Shown: positions 13,701 through 28,700 of the stretch, piece after piece | Position numbering within the stretch: position 1 is the first letter of the stretch | How the letters are laid out: every line of letters begins with the position of its first letter | From: Apostichopus japonicus | Lineage: Eukaryota > Echinodermata > Holothuroidea > Aspidochirotida > Stichopodidae | Length of the DNA stretch: 64,000 nt | Assembly: GCF_037975245.1 (NCBI RefSeq) | Contig: NC_092564.1 | Span: 424,601-488,600, forward strand | Direction: 5' to 3' | The notes under the pieces: model-generated | The model's database searches: none | What the model saw: the letters and a program-made list of their open reading frames with translations, nothing else | What the model was told of the DNA's origin: nothing | Program-made: the position numbers and the translations under genes

Positions 13701-16700
13701 AGAATGAAACACAAACATGTGTGTGTGTGTGTGTGGATGTACCAAGGGATGAATGTTTTTTTTTACCATAGCAACCAGTGAGTGGCAGCATAGCAAAATA
13801 ATGTGCAAAATATTACACAGGACTCCATTTTGTTTCATATCATATATATCATTAGAGAAAATTTGTTATATTTTAATCTAAACTCAGATTATCATTTGAT
13901 AAGGTCAGCTGTGAGTTATTGTGCGTGTGTTTCTGTTTGTACCTGTAGCTGTTGGTGAACAGTGTCCATCAGGATGGGATATGTTTCTTCTGTGAGTTAT
14001 TGTGCGTGTGTTGCCATTTGTATCTGCAGCTGTTGGTGAACAGTGTCCATCAGGATGGGATATGTTTCATCTGTGAGTTACTGTGAGTGTGTTTCCATTT
14101 GTACCTGTAGCTGTTGGTGAACAGTGTCCATCAGGATGGGATATGTTTCTTCTGTGAGTTATTGTGCGTGTGTTGCCATTTGTATCTGCAGCTGTTGGTG
14201 AACAGTGTCCATCAGGATGGGATATGTTTCATCTGTGAGTTACTGTGAGTGTGTTTCCATTTGTACCTGTAGCTGTTGGTGAACAGTGTCCATCAGGATG
14301 GGATATGTTTCTTCTGTGAGTTACTGTGAGTGTGTTTCCATTTGTACCTGTAGCTGTTGGTGAACAGTGTCCATCAGGATGGGATATGTTTCTTCTGTGA
14401 GTAATTGTGAGTGTGTTTCTGTTTGTACCTGTAGCTGTTGATGAACAGTGTCCATCAGGATGGGATATGTTTCATCTGTGAGTTAATGTGAGTGTGTTTC
14501 TGTTTGTACCTGTAGCTGTTGGTGAACAGTGTCCATCAGGATGGGATATGTTTCTTCTGTGAGTTATTGTGCGTGTGTTGCCATTTGTATCTGCAGCTGT
14601 TGGTGAACAGTGTCCATCAGGATGGGATATGTTTCATCTTTGAGTTACTGTGAGTGTGTTTCCATTTGTACCTGTAGCTGTTGGTGAACAGTGTCCATCA
14701 GGATGGGATATGTTTCTTCTGTGAGTAATTGTGAGTGTGTTTCTGTTTGTACCTGTAGCTGTTGATGAACAGTGTCCATCAGGATGGGATATGTTTCATC
14801 TGTGAGTTAATGTGAGTGTGTTTCTGTTTGTACCTGTAGCTGTTGGTGAACAGTGTCCATCAGGATGGGATATGTTTCTTCTGTGAGTTATTGTGCATGT
14901 GTTTCCATTTGTATCTGTAGCTGTTGGTGAACAGTGTCCATCAGGATGGGATATGTTTCATCTGTGAGTTACTGTGAGTGTGTTTCCATTTGTACCTGTA
15001 GCTGTTGATGAACAGTGTCCAACAGGATGGCATATATGTTCATCTGTGAGTTATTGTGCATGTGTTTCCATTTGTACCTGTAGCTGTTGATGAACAGTGT
15101 ATCGAGGCATATTGGTCAGCTGTGAGTTATTGTGCATGTGTTTCCATTTGTACCTGTAGCTGTTGATGAACAGTGTCCATCAGGATGGCATATTGGTCAG
15201 CTGTGAGTTATTGTGCGTGTGTTTCCATGTGTACCTGTAGCTGTTGATGAACAGTGTCCATCAGGATGGCATATTGGTCAGCTGTGAGTTATTGTGTGTG
15301 TGTTTCCATGTGTACCTGTAGCTGTTGATGAACAGTGTATCGAGGCATATTGGTCAGCTGTGAGTTATTGTGCATGTGTTTCCATTTGTACCTGTAGCTG
15401 TTGATGAACAGTGTCCATCAGGATGGCATATTGGTCAGCTGTGAGTTATTGTGCGTGTGTTTCCATTTGTACCTGTAGCTGTTGATGAACAGTGTCCATC
15501 AGGATGGCATATTGGTCAGCTGTGAGTTATTGTGAGTGTTTTTCCATTTGTACCTGTAGCTGTTGGTGAACAGTGTCCAACAGGATGGGATATGTTTCTT
15601 CTGTGAGTTATTGTGCGTGTGTTGCCATTTGTATCTGCAGCTGTTGGTGAACAGTGTCCATCAGGATGGGATATGCTTCTTCTGTGAGTTATTGTGAGTG
15701 TTTTTCCATTTGTACCTGTAGCTGTTGATGAACAGTGTCCATCAGGATGGCATATTGGTCAGCTGTGAGTTATTGTGCATGTGTTTCCATTTGTACCTGT
15801 AGCTGTTGATGAACAGTGTCCATCAGGATGGCATATTGGTCAGCTGTGAGTTATTGTGTGTGTGTTTCCATGTGTACCTGTAGCTGTTGATGAACAGTGT
15901 ATCGAGGCATATTGGTCAGCTGTGAGTTATTGTGCATGTGTTTCCATTTGTACCTGTAGCTGTTGATGAACAGTGTCCATCAGGATGGCATATTGGTCAG
16001 CTGTGAGTTATTGTGAGTGTTTTTCCATTTGTACCTGTAGCTGTTGGTGAACAGTGTCCAACAGGATGGGATATGTTTCTTCTGTGAGTTATTGTGCGTG
16101 TGTTTCCATTTGTATCTGTAGCTGTTGGTGAACAGTGTCCATCAGGATGGGATATGTTTCATCTGTGAGTTATTGTGAGTGTTTTTCCATTTGTACCTGT
16201 AGCTGTTGGTGAACAGTGTCCATCAGGATGGGATATGTTTCTTCTGTGAGTTAATGTGTGTGTGTTTCCATTTGTATCTGCAGCTGTTGGTGAACAGTGT
16301 CCATCAGGGTGGGATATGTTTCAGGGTAAGTGCTACTTCTTTGACAAGCATGCAAGAAAGAAGTGGTACGAAGCCAGATCAGAGTGTCAAGCAATGGATG
16401 CAGACTTAGTGGTTATCAAGAGTTCAGAAGTGGAGGTATGACTGTAAACATAATTCCCAACCATAATCTTTTAACTTATAAGAAGTACTTGCTCCCTTAG
16501 AACAGCTCTGCACAAAATGTTTTAACTCATGATCCAGAGGAGCTGCCTTTTTATCCATAAGATACCTTTGTTTTGCAGACACTTGATTTTTACATTGAAG
16601 TTATGATTTACTTATTAGAGCCAGTAGGCGTTTGCTTTTGGTAAAAAAAATTCAATCATCTGAACGTTATGTTAGCAGTAGAAGCTGGTCTCCCATTCCT

Positions 16701-19700
16701 GAAGTTGAATATATCACAGTTTAACGTTTCTTGCATTAATTCAGATATAACAGCTGCACAGCTTTGTTGCACTGTGGTTTTCTTCTTATTCCTTAAATGC
16801 ATGACTACCCCAACATGTAACATTCAGGTAGCTGCTGCCATTATGGGAATTAGGCTGATTCTCTGTACAAACTCTTGGAAAAATAACTCTTTTATTTCAG
16901 AATTGGATTACTACTCAGATCGTTTCTTTAGATGGTGGCTACTGGATAGGCCTTCATGATCAAAGCGATGAAGGGGACTTTGAGTGGGTTGACGGAACCA
17001 AATTAAGTGAAACTGGGTTCTCGTGAGTATAAAACACAGTACTGTCTCAGTTTAATCAAAGGACACTGACGGCATGATTCTATAATACAAGTAACAGCAA
17101 CTCTGTTTAACAGTTAACTAAAGTTGATATCAAGCTGGCACTTATCTTTTGGAGTATCGGGATTAACGTGTTGAAATATGTCAACCTATTCTAATTATTG
17201 ATGACAACTTTTGTGATCTTGTTCCTGATATGATATTTTTCACTTGTTTCTGCATACACTTTGTATCAGCTTGTAGTTAGTTAATCAAACATTCTTTTTT
17301 CTCTGTGTTAGTCGTTGGGATCTAAGGCAACCAGATAATTATGGTGAAGAAGGTGAAGACTGTGTGGAGATCTGGACGAGTGGCCTGTGGAATGATGATA
17401 GCTGCATCACTAGCATGGAAGGACTAATCTGTGACAAAAATACAAGTTAGTTATCCACCCTCAACCCTCATTACGAGCTTATCAGCACGTACATACTATC
17501 ACTTCCGTCTTCTTCTGTTTCTATTGAACGTCATAGCTAACTATGTTTACCTGTAATGGCATACTGCATGTTAATCCAGCCATCTCATTGACTGTGTGTA
17601 TTCGGCTACAGTAATAAGTACATATACTCCAAAATCTCATTGATTAGGCTGAAGTAATGGCATACTGTTACTCCGGGGTCTGCTCGATATTCATAAGGTC
17701 CGCTATTCATAAGGGTCATTGTTCATAAGGTTGGTTATTCATAACGTGCATTTTTTCAATAAAATGGTTCGCTATTCATAATGGAAATAAAGGTTTGTTA
17801 TGCATAATAAAAAGGGAACCTTATTCATAAGGTCCGGTATTCATAATGGAAACAAAGGTTCGATATTCATAATGAGCAAAACGGTTTGATATCCATAATG
17901 GACAAAATGGGAAAAGGTGTCGATATTCATAATAGAACAAAGGGTTCGTAATCCATAATAGACAAAAGTTCATAATTCATAATAGGAAGAAAGGTCCGAT
18001 ATTCATTATGGAGCGAAAGGTCCGTTATTCATATTGGGAAAAAAGGTTTGTTATTCATAATAGGAGAAAAGGTCCGATATTCATACTGGATCAAAGGGTT
18101 CGTAATTCATAATGAATTAAAGGGTTTGTAATCCATAATGTGAAAAAAGGTTTGTTATTCATATAGGAGAGAAGTGCGTCATACAAGTGCAAAAGCCCTT
18201 TTACCCTTTATTCCATTATGAATATTTTGTCTATTACAGATTGCGAAACCTTTGCTGTATTATGAATATCGAACCCTGCATCCTATTATGAATAACTAAC
18301 CTTTTTTACCATTATGAATATCGAACCCTTTACCAATTATGAACAACTAACCTTTTTTACCATTATGAATATCAAACCCTTTTACCAATTATGAACAATG
18401 AACCTTTTTTTTTCTGATGAATAACGAACCTTATGAACAATGAACCTTTTTGCTCATTATGAATAGCGAACCTTATGAACAATGAACCTTATAAATGATG
18501 ATCCTTACGAACAATGAACCTTATGAATATAGAACCTTATGAATATCGGGCTGTCACCGTTACTCCAGCATATCTCATTGACTGCATGTGTTAGGCTGCA
18601 TTATTAAAAGTACATCTACGTCGGTACTCTGCAATAGTCTGGTGTCCATCTCGCAAAGGATGATATTAGATAAAGTGACATCACCAAGTCATGTCTTGCA
18701 TATTGAAAAGTACCTAGATGTTTTCACTTTAAAATTGTCAGCAGACGTTATTGAAATCAATTCTGGAGGCAAAGAGTTCCAATCTTTTATCGTTCTTGGA
18801 AAAAAATAAAATAATGGTGCGGTCCAATGTCATTGCGCAAGCGCACTAGCATCACGTCGTCCAATTCTATGGACGGAGAAAGTTGACCATCTTTACGACA
18901 AAAACATTTTTTTCCCGTGAAAAATATGTATGCACGATGGTGACAGTCAGTTTTAAATGTGTTTCCAGATACACTCTGATTACAACCATTGTATTTAATG
19001 GTATTTTAAACTTGTTGTCTTGAGTTGTCGTGATATGGGCCTGTTGACGCTAATTAGTACGACCCGTATTAGGCTGCAGCAATGGCAGTATGAAAAGTAC
19101 CTAATGCCATGTACAACTGTCAATAGCCAGCATCTCATTCACTATGTGAGGTTGTCTGTTGAAGTCATGATGTTTGTTCAATCATGTTTTTAAAGCATTA
19201 CTACAAAGTAAACAAGAGGGCAATCCACAGAGTTGCATATTTCATCTCCAGCAAACATTGACTGCAAATGAACAAATTTATCATTAGCTATGCAATCTGG
19301 CAATACCATTTATGAAGTAGCTATAGCCTTAACATGACTAAATTCTTTTTTGAACCCAACACTACAAAAATTTAGGCTTGGAGTCCTGACTCCAGAATCA
19401 TTCTTAACAGTGATAAAATTATTGTGAAATTTTCCTATTTTTTGTTCATTTTATACTTACTTTTAACACTAGGAAGATTACCACTCATTGTCAATCTGTG
19501 AAATTCAAATACTGCGTGAAGGTAATTATACATATACCAAGGAGTTGTTATGGAACTCCCTGCATAAACTAGATCGACTTTATCCTCTTGTGCTTTTTAG
19601 ATACAGGGAATAGACCTAGGCTAACACAGTGTACATATATCGCGCGTACGCACACATACGTTTACATGTCCTATGGTAGACCCAGATGCGAAAGTGAACC

Positions 19701-22700
19701 ATTTCACAAAACTGTTACTTTCCCATTCCCATATGAACGTGCCAGCTATCATCGCATCTTGCGATACTGCAGTTCTAAATATTTTGTGGCACGTTGACAT
19801 TTTGGAAATTTCAGTCATGGACTTCACCCTACCGTACGCCATCAGAGAGTAGCGCTACTTAGAAAAAATAAATATTACCATGCAACTGCTGCTATGGCAA
19901 CTGACATAGCTGTATATGGCCCAACTGGCAAGGAACTACAAATATCTCATCCTCCCTATGGAAGCAATAATTTAACAAAAGAGAAAGAATAATACAATTT
20001 CTAAATGTGACGGGCACATTAATGTGAAATTGTGAATACTGCCATCTATTTGCTGAGTTGATTATGTTACTGAATTTTGGGGAACTTCAACCTCTAGTTA
20101 GCAGTTAATCATTCTTGCCAGTGTCGATGTGTCATATACAAATTGTAAGCCTTTATCTTTAGTTATCAGCCAATTTTGCAGTTCTCATGGTACACTTGCA
20201 TGTAGATTTATACCTGCTAACTTTCATGTATATTCAGGAAGACTTATCTAATTTAAGGAGTTTGAAGAGGGGAGTTTGTTTGGGCTCTACAAACTAGTCA
20301 ACATCCACAATAAAGAACATAAAGTACCACAGATGGTGTCTAGTCTAATAAGCTTCGACCTATTACATAAATAAACTTATTTAGTGGTTGTTTTAATTAA
20401 AACTGTTAGCAGGTTGCTACCTCCTTCAGAGTGGCAATGATATCATTAGCTATATTGCTCAGCATGAGATAATTTAGGCAGATAGATGGGTGTCACCTTG
20501 TCCTTAATTGTGTTGGAATGTTTTATTTGTTCTTCATTCACAGTCTATGATGTATCCTTGGAGGAGATTCCCCCAACACTCTCTCCTATTTACCGATGTC
20601 CTGTTGGATGGAAGGCCTATGGTGATTACTGCTTCTACGTCCAACTCAGTGAAGGCTCTTGGCAAGATGCACGAGACCAGTGTAGAAGTCTTAGTTCTAC
20701 CTCAGACTCAGAACTAGCCTCAATACATAACAGCAATGAAAATGAATTCGTTGCTGCCCTTGTGGCTCAGTGTAAGTGGAGGAAAATAAACATATTACAA
20801 GTTTCTTGAAAACATTGAAAGTGATTAAAATAGCAGAGGGGAACAAAAGTACATAGAGAGAAGGATGAAGATTAAACATTGAGTTGTGGTTGCTCTTGTG
20901 AAGCAGAGTAAGTCTAGGATCCAATAAGTATTATATACGTATGTTTGGGAAGAAACATACAACCTCAAATGAAACAGCGGGAAAGACTGCAGGCTGTATC
21001 TCCATAAAATTGCCAATATTAATATTTGGGACACTAGCCTATAATTATCCAACAAACTGCATCACAAATACTGGCATTACCAAACATAGATACATTTCCT
21101 AGACTTCATTTTCAAATCATAATTGACTGAGTAAATCTAAGCAAAAGGTGAGAGCAGATATCAATATAATGAGCTGATACTTTTCTAATTCTATAGTGAA
21201 TAAGAGATTCCTCTTTGCATTTAACTGATTTACAAAAATAAGTCATCACTTCTCAGCTGGAGTTACAGGACCTTTGACCCATTTCTGGATTGGAATGAAT
21301 GATCTTCGTGTTTCACTGACCTTTGAGTGGGTTGATGGAACTGCTACTGACTACACATACTGGAATGACAACGAACCCAACAACTTCCTTGGTGCAGATG
21401 AAGACTGTGTGGAGATGGATGGAGGGGTAAGTAGTGCTATAAAATGATTGAAACACATATATCCTTCAAATATACCTGATACAATGTTTCCTTTGATACA
21501 AGTCCTAAATTGTATTCTAAACTGGTGAAATTTTGTATTGAATTTTCATTAATATGAATAATAGTTCAATTGATAAAAAACAATCTAGATGGCATGTGAA
21601 TTCTATGTGTTCATAGTTTGACATCCCATCTGAACAAGCTATGTGGGATGTGAATTCTACATGTCCTATTTTGACATCCCATGAGAACTGGGTAGGCGGG
21701 GTGTGAATTTTACGTGTGTGAGTATGAAATTGCATAAGAGCAAGCTAGGTAGGATGTGACATCATGTTTTCCTAGTTTGGCATCCCATAAGAGCAAGCTA
21801 GGTAGGATGTGAAATCATGTTTTCCTAGTTTGGCATCCAATCTTTACAAGCTAGATGGGTGTGAATGCTATGATTTTCAAGTTTGAAATCCCTTGAGAAC
21901 ATTTAAGTTCCTAGCTTGACTTCAAACAAATAAACTGGGTGAGGTGTGGAATACTATGTATTTCTAGCGTTTAGTTTTCTCTTTTGTTTAATTTCTTTCA
22001 GGGTGCTTGGAATGATGAGAGATGCTCAATGATTAATCCCTCAATCTGTAAGATGGGTAAAATGATAATAGAAGGCACTGAACCACCTGTCACACCTTCT
22101 GGTTGTGACTTGGTAAGAATTTAAATCATGTCAAGATTTAACAAAGTAAGTAAATTTTGTGTTGGTATATGTTAATGTCTGTCAGGCTTGTTGATGTTTT
22201 TTTATGTAATCTCTTTGGTGCAGTAGACTTTAAGAGAAAGAAAACCGACCTCTTCCTGTTCTTGTAGCATTAAGAAATTATAGTAAAACATCCCTCTCTA
22301 TGTGTGTAAACATATTAATAAGTTGTACAAGCAGAGTAAATAACAACCGAAACTGTCGTTTATGTCATAACATGACTAATCATGATTTAATCTTTTTCCA
22401 CAGGGCTGGGTCTCCTATGGATCCTCTTGCTATGGTGTCCCAGGCAAGGTAGCTTCATCCTGGTCTAATGCACAGGCTGCTTGTAGGACTGCAGGGGCTA
22501 CTCTTGCCTCTATTGGTGATAGGTATGTGAAGGTAGCCTTCATCCTGGTCTCAAGCACAGGCTGCTTGAAGGGCTGCAGGGGCTAATCTTGCCTCTATTG
22601 GTGATTTGTATGTCAAGGTAGCCTCATCCTGGTCTAATGCAAAGGCTGCTTGTAGGACTGCAGGGGCTAATCTTGCCTCTTTGGTGATAGGTTTGTCAAG

Positions 22701-25700
22701 GTAGCTTCATCCTGGTCTAATGCACAGGCTGCTTGTAGGACTGCAGGGGCTACTCTTGCCTCTATTGGTGATAGGTATGTCAAAATAGCTTCATCCTGTT
22801 CTTATGTACAGGCTGCTTGTAGGGTTGCAGGGGCTAATCTTGCCTATACTGGTGATAGGTATGTCAAGGTAGCTTCATCCTGGTCTAATGTAAAGGCTGC
22901 TTTCAGGACTGCAGGGGCTACTCTTGCCTCTATTGGTGATAGGTATGTCAAGGTAGCTTCATCCTGTTCTTATGTACAGGCTGCTTGTAGGGCTGCAGGG
23001 GCTACTCTTGCCTCTATTGGTGATAGGTATGTCAAGGTAGCTTCATCCTGGTCTAATGCACAGGCTGCTTGTAGGGTTGCAGGGGCTACTCTTGCCTATA
23101 TTGGTGATAGGTTAGTCAAGGTAGCTTCATCCTGGTCTAATGCACAGGCTGCTTGTAGGGCTGCAGGGGCTACTCTTGCCTATATTGGTGATAGGTTAGT
23201 CAAGGTAGCTTCATCCTGGTCTAATGCACAGGCTGCTTGTAGGACTGCAGGGGCTAATCTTGCCTCTATTGGTGATAGGTTCGTCAAGGTAGCTTCATCC
23301 TGTTCTTATGTACAGGCTGCTTGTAGGGCTGCATGGGCTACTCTTGCCTATATTGGTGATAGGTTAGTCAAGGTAGCTTCATCCTGGTCTAATGCACAGG
23401 CTGCTTGTAGGGCTGCAGGGGCTAATCTTGCCTCTATTGGTGATAGGTATATCAAGGTAGCTTCATCCTGGTCTAATGCACAGGCTGCTTGTAGGGCTGC
23501 AGGAACTTATCTTGCCTCTATTATAGTGATAGGTATGTGTACAATAGCCCTTTTAAAGCTAAGAAAATAAAACAAAAGATAAGTGAGATGTTCTTAAGTT
23601 AATTAAAGCAGCACAGAAGTGACTCAAATGAAGTTCTGTTGATAAAGTTCCTTGAGCGTTTTGTCTGTGTATGGAATGAGACTGAGGTGTAATCTTTAGT
23701 TGAGATTTGCAAGGTTTGAACCTTCTAACTGGCACCATTAACAAACAAATATTGGATGGGAAATAAACAATTAAGGATTGGACAGTTGAATAAGTAGAGC
23801 ACAAGACCTCTTTAGGTTACTATACTGTTTATGTTCGATTCTTTTCAGGATTTCTTGCTTTTTAAAATTAGTCTATAGTTTTGCAGCCTTTATTTTTCTT
23901 GGTCAATTGATGCATCCATCCTTTTCAATATAATTAGAGTTGACACAAATTTATATTATTAAAGTGAGAAATTTAGAAAAGTTCTGTAAAATATGTCATT
24001 GTGCTCTGTTAGTATGTGTGTTATGTCTTTCATGTAAACATTTATGCACTGAGGAATAATTGCAATGGTGATTATCCATTATGTGATACAAAAAGGCTTT
24101 CTCTTCTTGTTTAACTTTGTCAGATTTGAGCAAACTGTGGTAACAAGTATCCTGAGCCAGGAGAATGGAAACCCTGTATGGATTGGACTGAATGATTTGA
24201 CAGTAGCAGGACAGTATCAATGGAGTGACAACACTGCTGTATCTTATACTCACTGGGATTACCAGGAACCTAGTAAGTATTAGTTAAAATTAATGTAAAA
24301 GGTATTATTTAACACTGACAGTAAGTTACAGTAACAGGACAGTATCAATGGAGTGACAACACTGCTGTATCTTATACTCACTGGGATTACCAGTAACCTA
24401 GTAAGTATTAGTTAAAATTAATGTAAAAGGTATTATTTAACACTGACAGTAAGTTAGAGAAACAGGACAGTATCAATGGAGTGACAGCACTGCTGTATCT
24501 TATACTCACTGGGATTACCAGGAACCTAGTAAGTATTAGATCAAATTGATGTAAAAGGTATTATTTAACACTGACAGTAAGTTACAGTAACAGGACAGTA
24601 TCAATGGAGTGACAACACTGCTGTATCTTATACTCACTGGGATTACCAGGAACCTAGTAAGTATTAGATCAAATTGATGTAAAAGGTATTATTAAACACT
24701 GACAGTAAGTTACAGTAGCCGGACAGTATCAATGGAGTGACAGTACTGCTGTATCTTATACTCACTGGGAATACCAGGAACCTAGTAAGTATTCGATCAA
24801 ATTGATGTAAAAGGTATTAGTAAACACTGACAGTAAATTACAGTAGCAGGACAGTATCAATGGAGTGACACCGCTGTATCTTATACTCACTGGGATTATC
24901 AGGAACCTAGTAAGTATTAGATCAAATTGATGTAAAAGGTATTAGTAAACACTGACAGTAAGTTACAGTAGCAGGACAGTATCAATGGAGTGACAACACT
25001 GCTGTATCTTATACTCACTGGTATTACCAGGAACCTAGTAAATATTAGATCAAATTGATGTAAAAGGTATTAGTAAACACTGACAGTAAATTACAGTAGC
25101 AGGACAGTATCAATGGAGTGACACCGCTGTATCTTATACTCACTGGGATTACCAGGAACCTTGTAAGTATTAGATAAAATTGATGTAAAAGGTATTAGTG
25201 ACTGACAGTAAGTTACAGTAGCCAGACAGTATGAATGGAGTGACAGCACTGCTGTATCTTATACTCACTGGGATTACCAGGAACCTAGTAAGTATTAGAT
25301 CAAATTGATGTAAAAGGTATTAGTAAACACTGACAGTAAGTTACAGTAACAGGACAGTATCAATGGAGTGACAGCACTGCTGTATCTTATACTCACTGGG
25401 ATTACCAGGAACCTAGTAAGTATTAGATCAAATTGATGTAAAAGGTATTATTTAACACTGACAGTAAGTTACAGTAACAGGACAGTATCAATGGAGTGAC
25501 AGCACTGCTGTATCTTATACTCACTGGGAATACCAGGAACCTAGTAAGTATTAGATCAAATTGATGTAAAAGGTATTAGTAAACACTGACAGTAAGTTAC
25601 AGTAGCCAGACAGTATCAATGGAGTGACAACACTGCTGTATCTTATACTCACTGGGATTATCAGGAACCTAGTAAGTATTAGATCAAATTGATGTAAAAG

Positions 25701-28700
25701 GTATTAGTAAACACTGACAGTAAGTTACAGTAGCCAGACAGTATCAATGGAGTGACAACACTGCTGTATCTTATACTCACTGGGATTACCAGGAACCTAG
25801 TAAGTATTAGATCAAATTGATGTAAAAGGTATTAGTAAACACTGACAGTAAGTTACAGTTACAGGACAGTATCAATGGAGTGACAACACTGCTGTATCTT
25901 ATACTCACTGGGATTACCAGGACCTAGTAAGTATTAGATCAAATTGATGTAAAAGGTATTAGTAAACACTGACAGTAAGTTACAGTAACAGGACAGTTTC
26001 AATGGAGTGACAACACTGCTGTATCTTATACTCACTGGGATTACCAGGAACCTTGTAAGTATTAGATCAAATTGATGTAAAAGGTATTAGTAAACACTGA
26101 CAGTAAGTTACAGTAGCCAGACAGTATCAATGGAGTGACAACACTGCTGTATCTTATACTCACTGGGATTACCAGGAACCTAGTAAGTATTAGATCAAAT
26201 TGATGTAAAAGGTATTAGTAAACACTGACAGTAAGTTACAGTAGCCAGACAGTATCAATGGAGTGACAGCACTGCTGTATCTTATACTCACTGGGATTAC
26301 CAGGAACCTAGTAAGTATTAGATCAAATTGATGTAAAAGGTATTAGTAAACACTGACAGTAAGTTACAGTAGCCAGACAGTATCAATGGAGTGACAACAC
26401 TGCTGTATCTTATACTCACTGGGATTACCAGGAACCTAGTAAGTATTAGATCAAATTGATGTAAAAGGTATTAGTAAACACTGACAGTAAGTTACAGTAG
26501 CCAGACAGTATCAATGGAGTGACAACACTGCTGTATCTTATACTCACTGGGATTACAAGGAACCTAGTAAGTATTAGATCAAATTGATGTAAAAGGTATT
26601 AGTAAACACTGACAGTAAGTTACAGTAGCCAGACAGTATCAATGGAGTGACAACACTGCTGTATCTTATACTCACTGGTATTACCAGGAACCTAGTAAGT
26701 ATTAGTTCAAATTGATGTAAAAGGTATTAGTAAACACTGACAGTAAGTTACAGTAGCAGGACAGTATCAATGGAGTGACAGCACTGCTGTATCTTATACT
26801 CACTGGGATTTCCAGGAACCTAATAAGTATTAGATAAAATTGATATAAAAGGTATTAGTAAACACTGACAGTAAGTTACAGTAACAGGACAGTATCAATG
26901 GAGTGACAACACTGCTGTATCTTATACTCACTGGGATTACCAGGAACCTAGTAAGTATTAGATCAAATTGATGTAAAAGGTATTAGTAAACACTGACAGT
27001 AAGTTACAGTAACAGGACAGTATCAATGGAGTGACAACACTGCTGTATCTTATACTCACTGGTATTACCAGGAACCAAGTAAGTATTAGATCAAATTGAT
27101 GTAAAAGGTATTAGTAAACACTGACAGTAAGTTACAGTAACAGGACAGTTTCAATGGAGTGACAACACTGCTGTATCTTATACTCACTGGGATTACCAGG
27201 AACCTAGTAAGTGTTAGATCAAATTGATGTAAAAGGTATTAGTAAACACTGACAGTAAGTTACAGTAACAGGACAGTATCAATGGAGTGACAACACTGTT
27301 GTATCTTATACTCACTGGTATTACCAGGAACCTAGTAAGTATTAGATCAAATTGATGTAAAAGGTATTAGTAAACACTGACAGTAAGTTACAGTAACAGG
27401 ACAGTTTCAATGGAGTGACAACACTGCTGTATCTTATACTCACTGGTATTACCAGGAACCTAGTAAGTATTAGATCAAATTGATGTAAAAGGTATTAGTA
27501 AACACTGACAGTAAGTTACAGTAACAGGACAGTATCAATGGAGTGACAACACTGCTGTATCTTATACTCACTGGTATTACCAGGAACCTAGTAAGTATTA
27601 GATTAAATTGATGTAAAAGGTATTAGTAAACACTGACAGTAAGTTACAGTAGCCAGACAGTATCAATGGAGTGACAACACTGCTGTATCTTATACTCACT
27701 GGGATTACCAGGAACCAAGTAAGTATTAGATCAAATTGATGTAAAAGGTATTAGTAAACACTGACAGTAAGTTACAGTTACAGGACAGTATCAATGGAGT
27801 GACAACACTGCTGTATCTTATACTCACTGGTATTACCAGGAACCTAGTAAGTATTAGATCAAATTGATGTAAAAGGTATTAGTAAACACTGACAGTAAGT
27901 TACAGTAGCAGGACAGTATCAATGGAGTGACAGCACTGCTGTATCTTATACTCACTGGGATTACCAGGAACCTAATAAGTATTAGATCAAATTGATGTAA
28001 AAGGTATTAGTAAACACTGACAGTAAGTTACAGTTACAGGACAGTATCAATGGAGTGACAGCACTGCTGTATCTTATATTCACTGGGATTACCAGGAACC
28101 CAGTAAGTATTAGATCAAATTGATGTAAAAGGTATTAGTAAACACTGACAGTAAGTTACAGTAGCAGGAAAGTATCAATGGAGTGACAGCACTGCTGTAT
28201 CTTATACTCACTGGGATTACCAGGAACCTAGTAAGTATTAGATCAAATTGATGTAAAAGGTATTAGTAAACACTGACAGTAAGTTACAGTAACAGGACAG
28301 TATCAATGGAGTGACAGCACTGCTGTATCTTATACTCACTGGGATTACCAGGAACCTAGTAAGTATTAGATCAAATTGATGTAAAACGTATTAGTAAACA
28401 CTGACAGTAAGTTACAGTAGCAGGAAAGTATCAATGGAGTGACAACACTGCTGTATCTTATAGTCACTGGGATTACCAGGAACCTAGTAAGTATTAGATC
28501 AAATTGATGTAAAAGGTATTAGTAAATACTGACAGTAAGTTACAGTAGCCAGACAGTTTCAATGGAGTGACAACACTGCTGTATCTTATACTCACTGGGA
28601 TTACCAGGACCTAGTAAGTATTAGATCAAATTGATGTAAAAGGTATTAGTAAACACTGACAGTAAGTTACAGTAACAGAACAGTTTCAATGGAGTGACAA

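Noticed and set aside
16206-16441. ATG-initiated frame with signal-peptide-like start before E8
   Set aside because: The hydrophobic residues are the translated pyrimidine tract of the intron and array; phase continuity with E7 and the TATCTGCAG acceptor mark an internal exon.
20486-20809. Hydrophobic N-terminus ([10 protein letters not shown]...) upstream of E11 as a gene start
   Set aside because: Tempting as a second gene start, but a good acceptor at 20543 fits phase 1 from E10, and the hydrophobic stretch is an intronic T-rich tract. Transcript data could reopen this.
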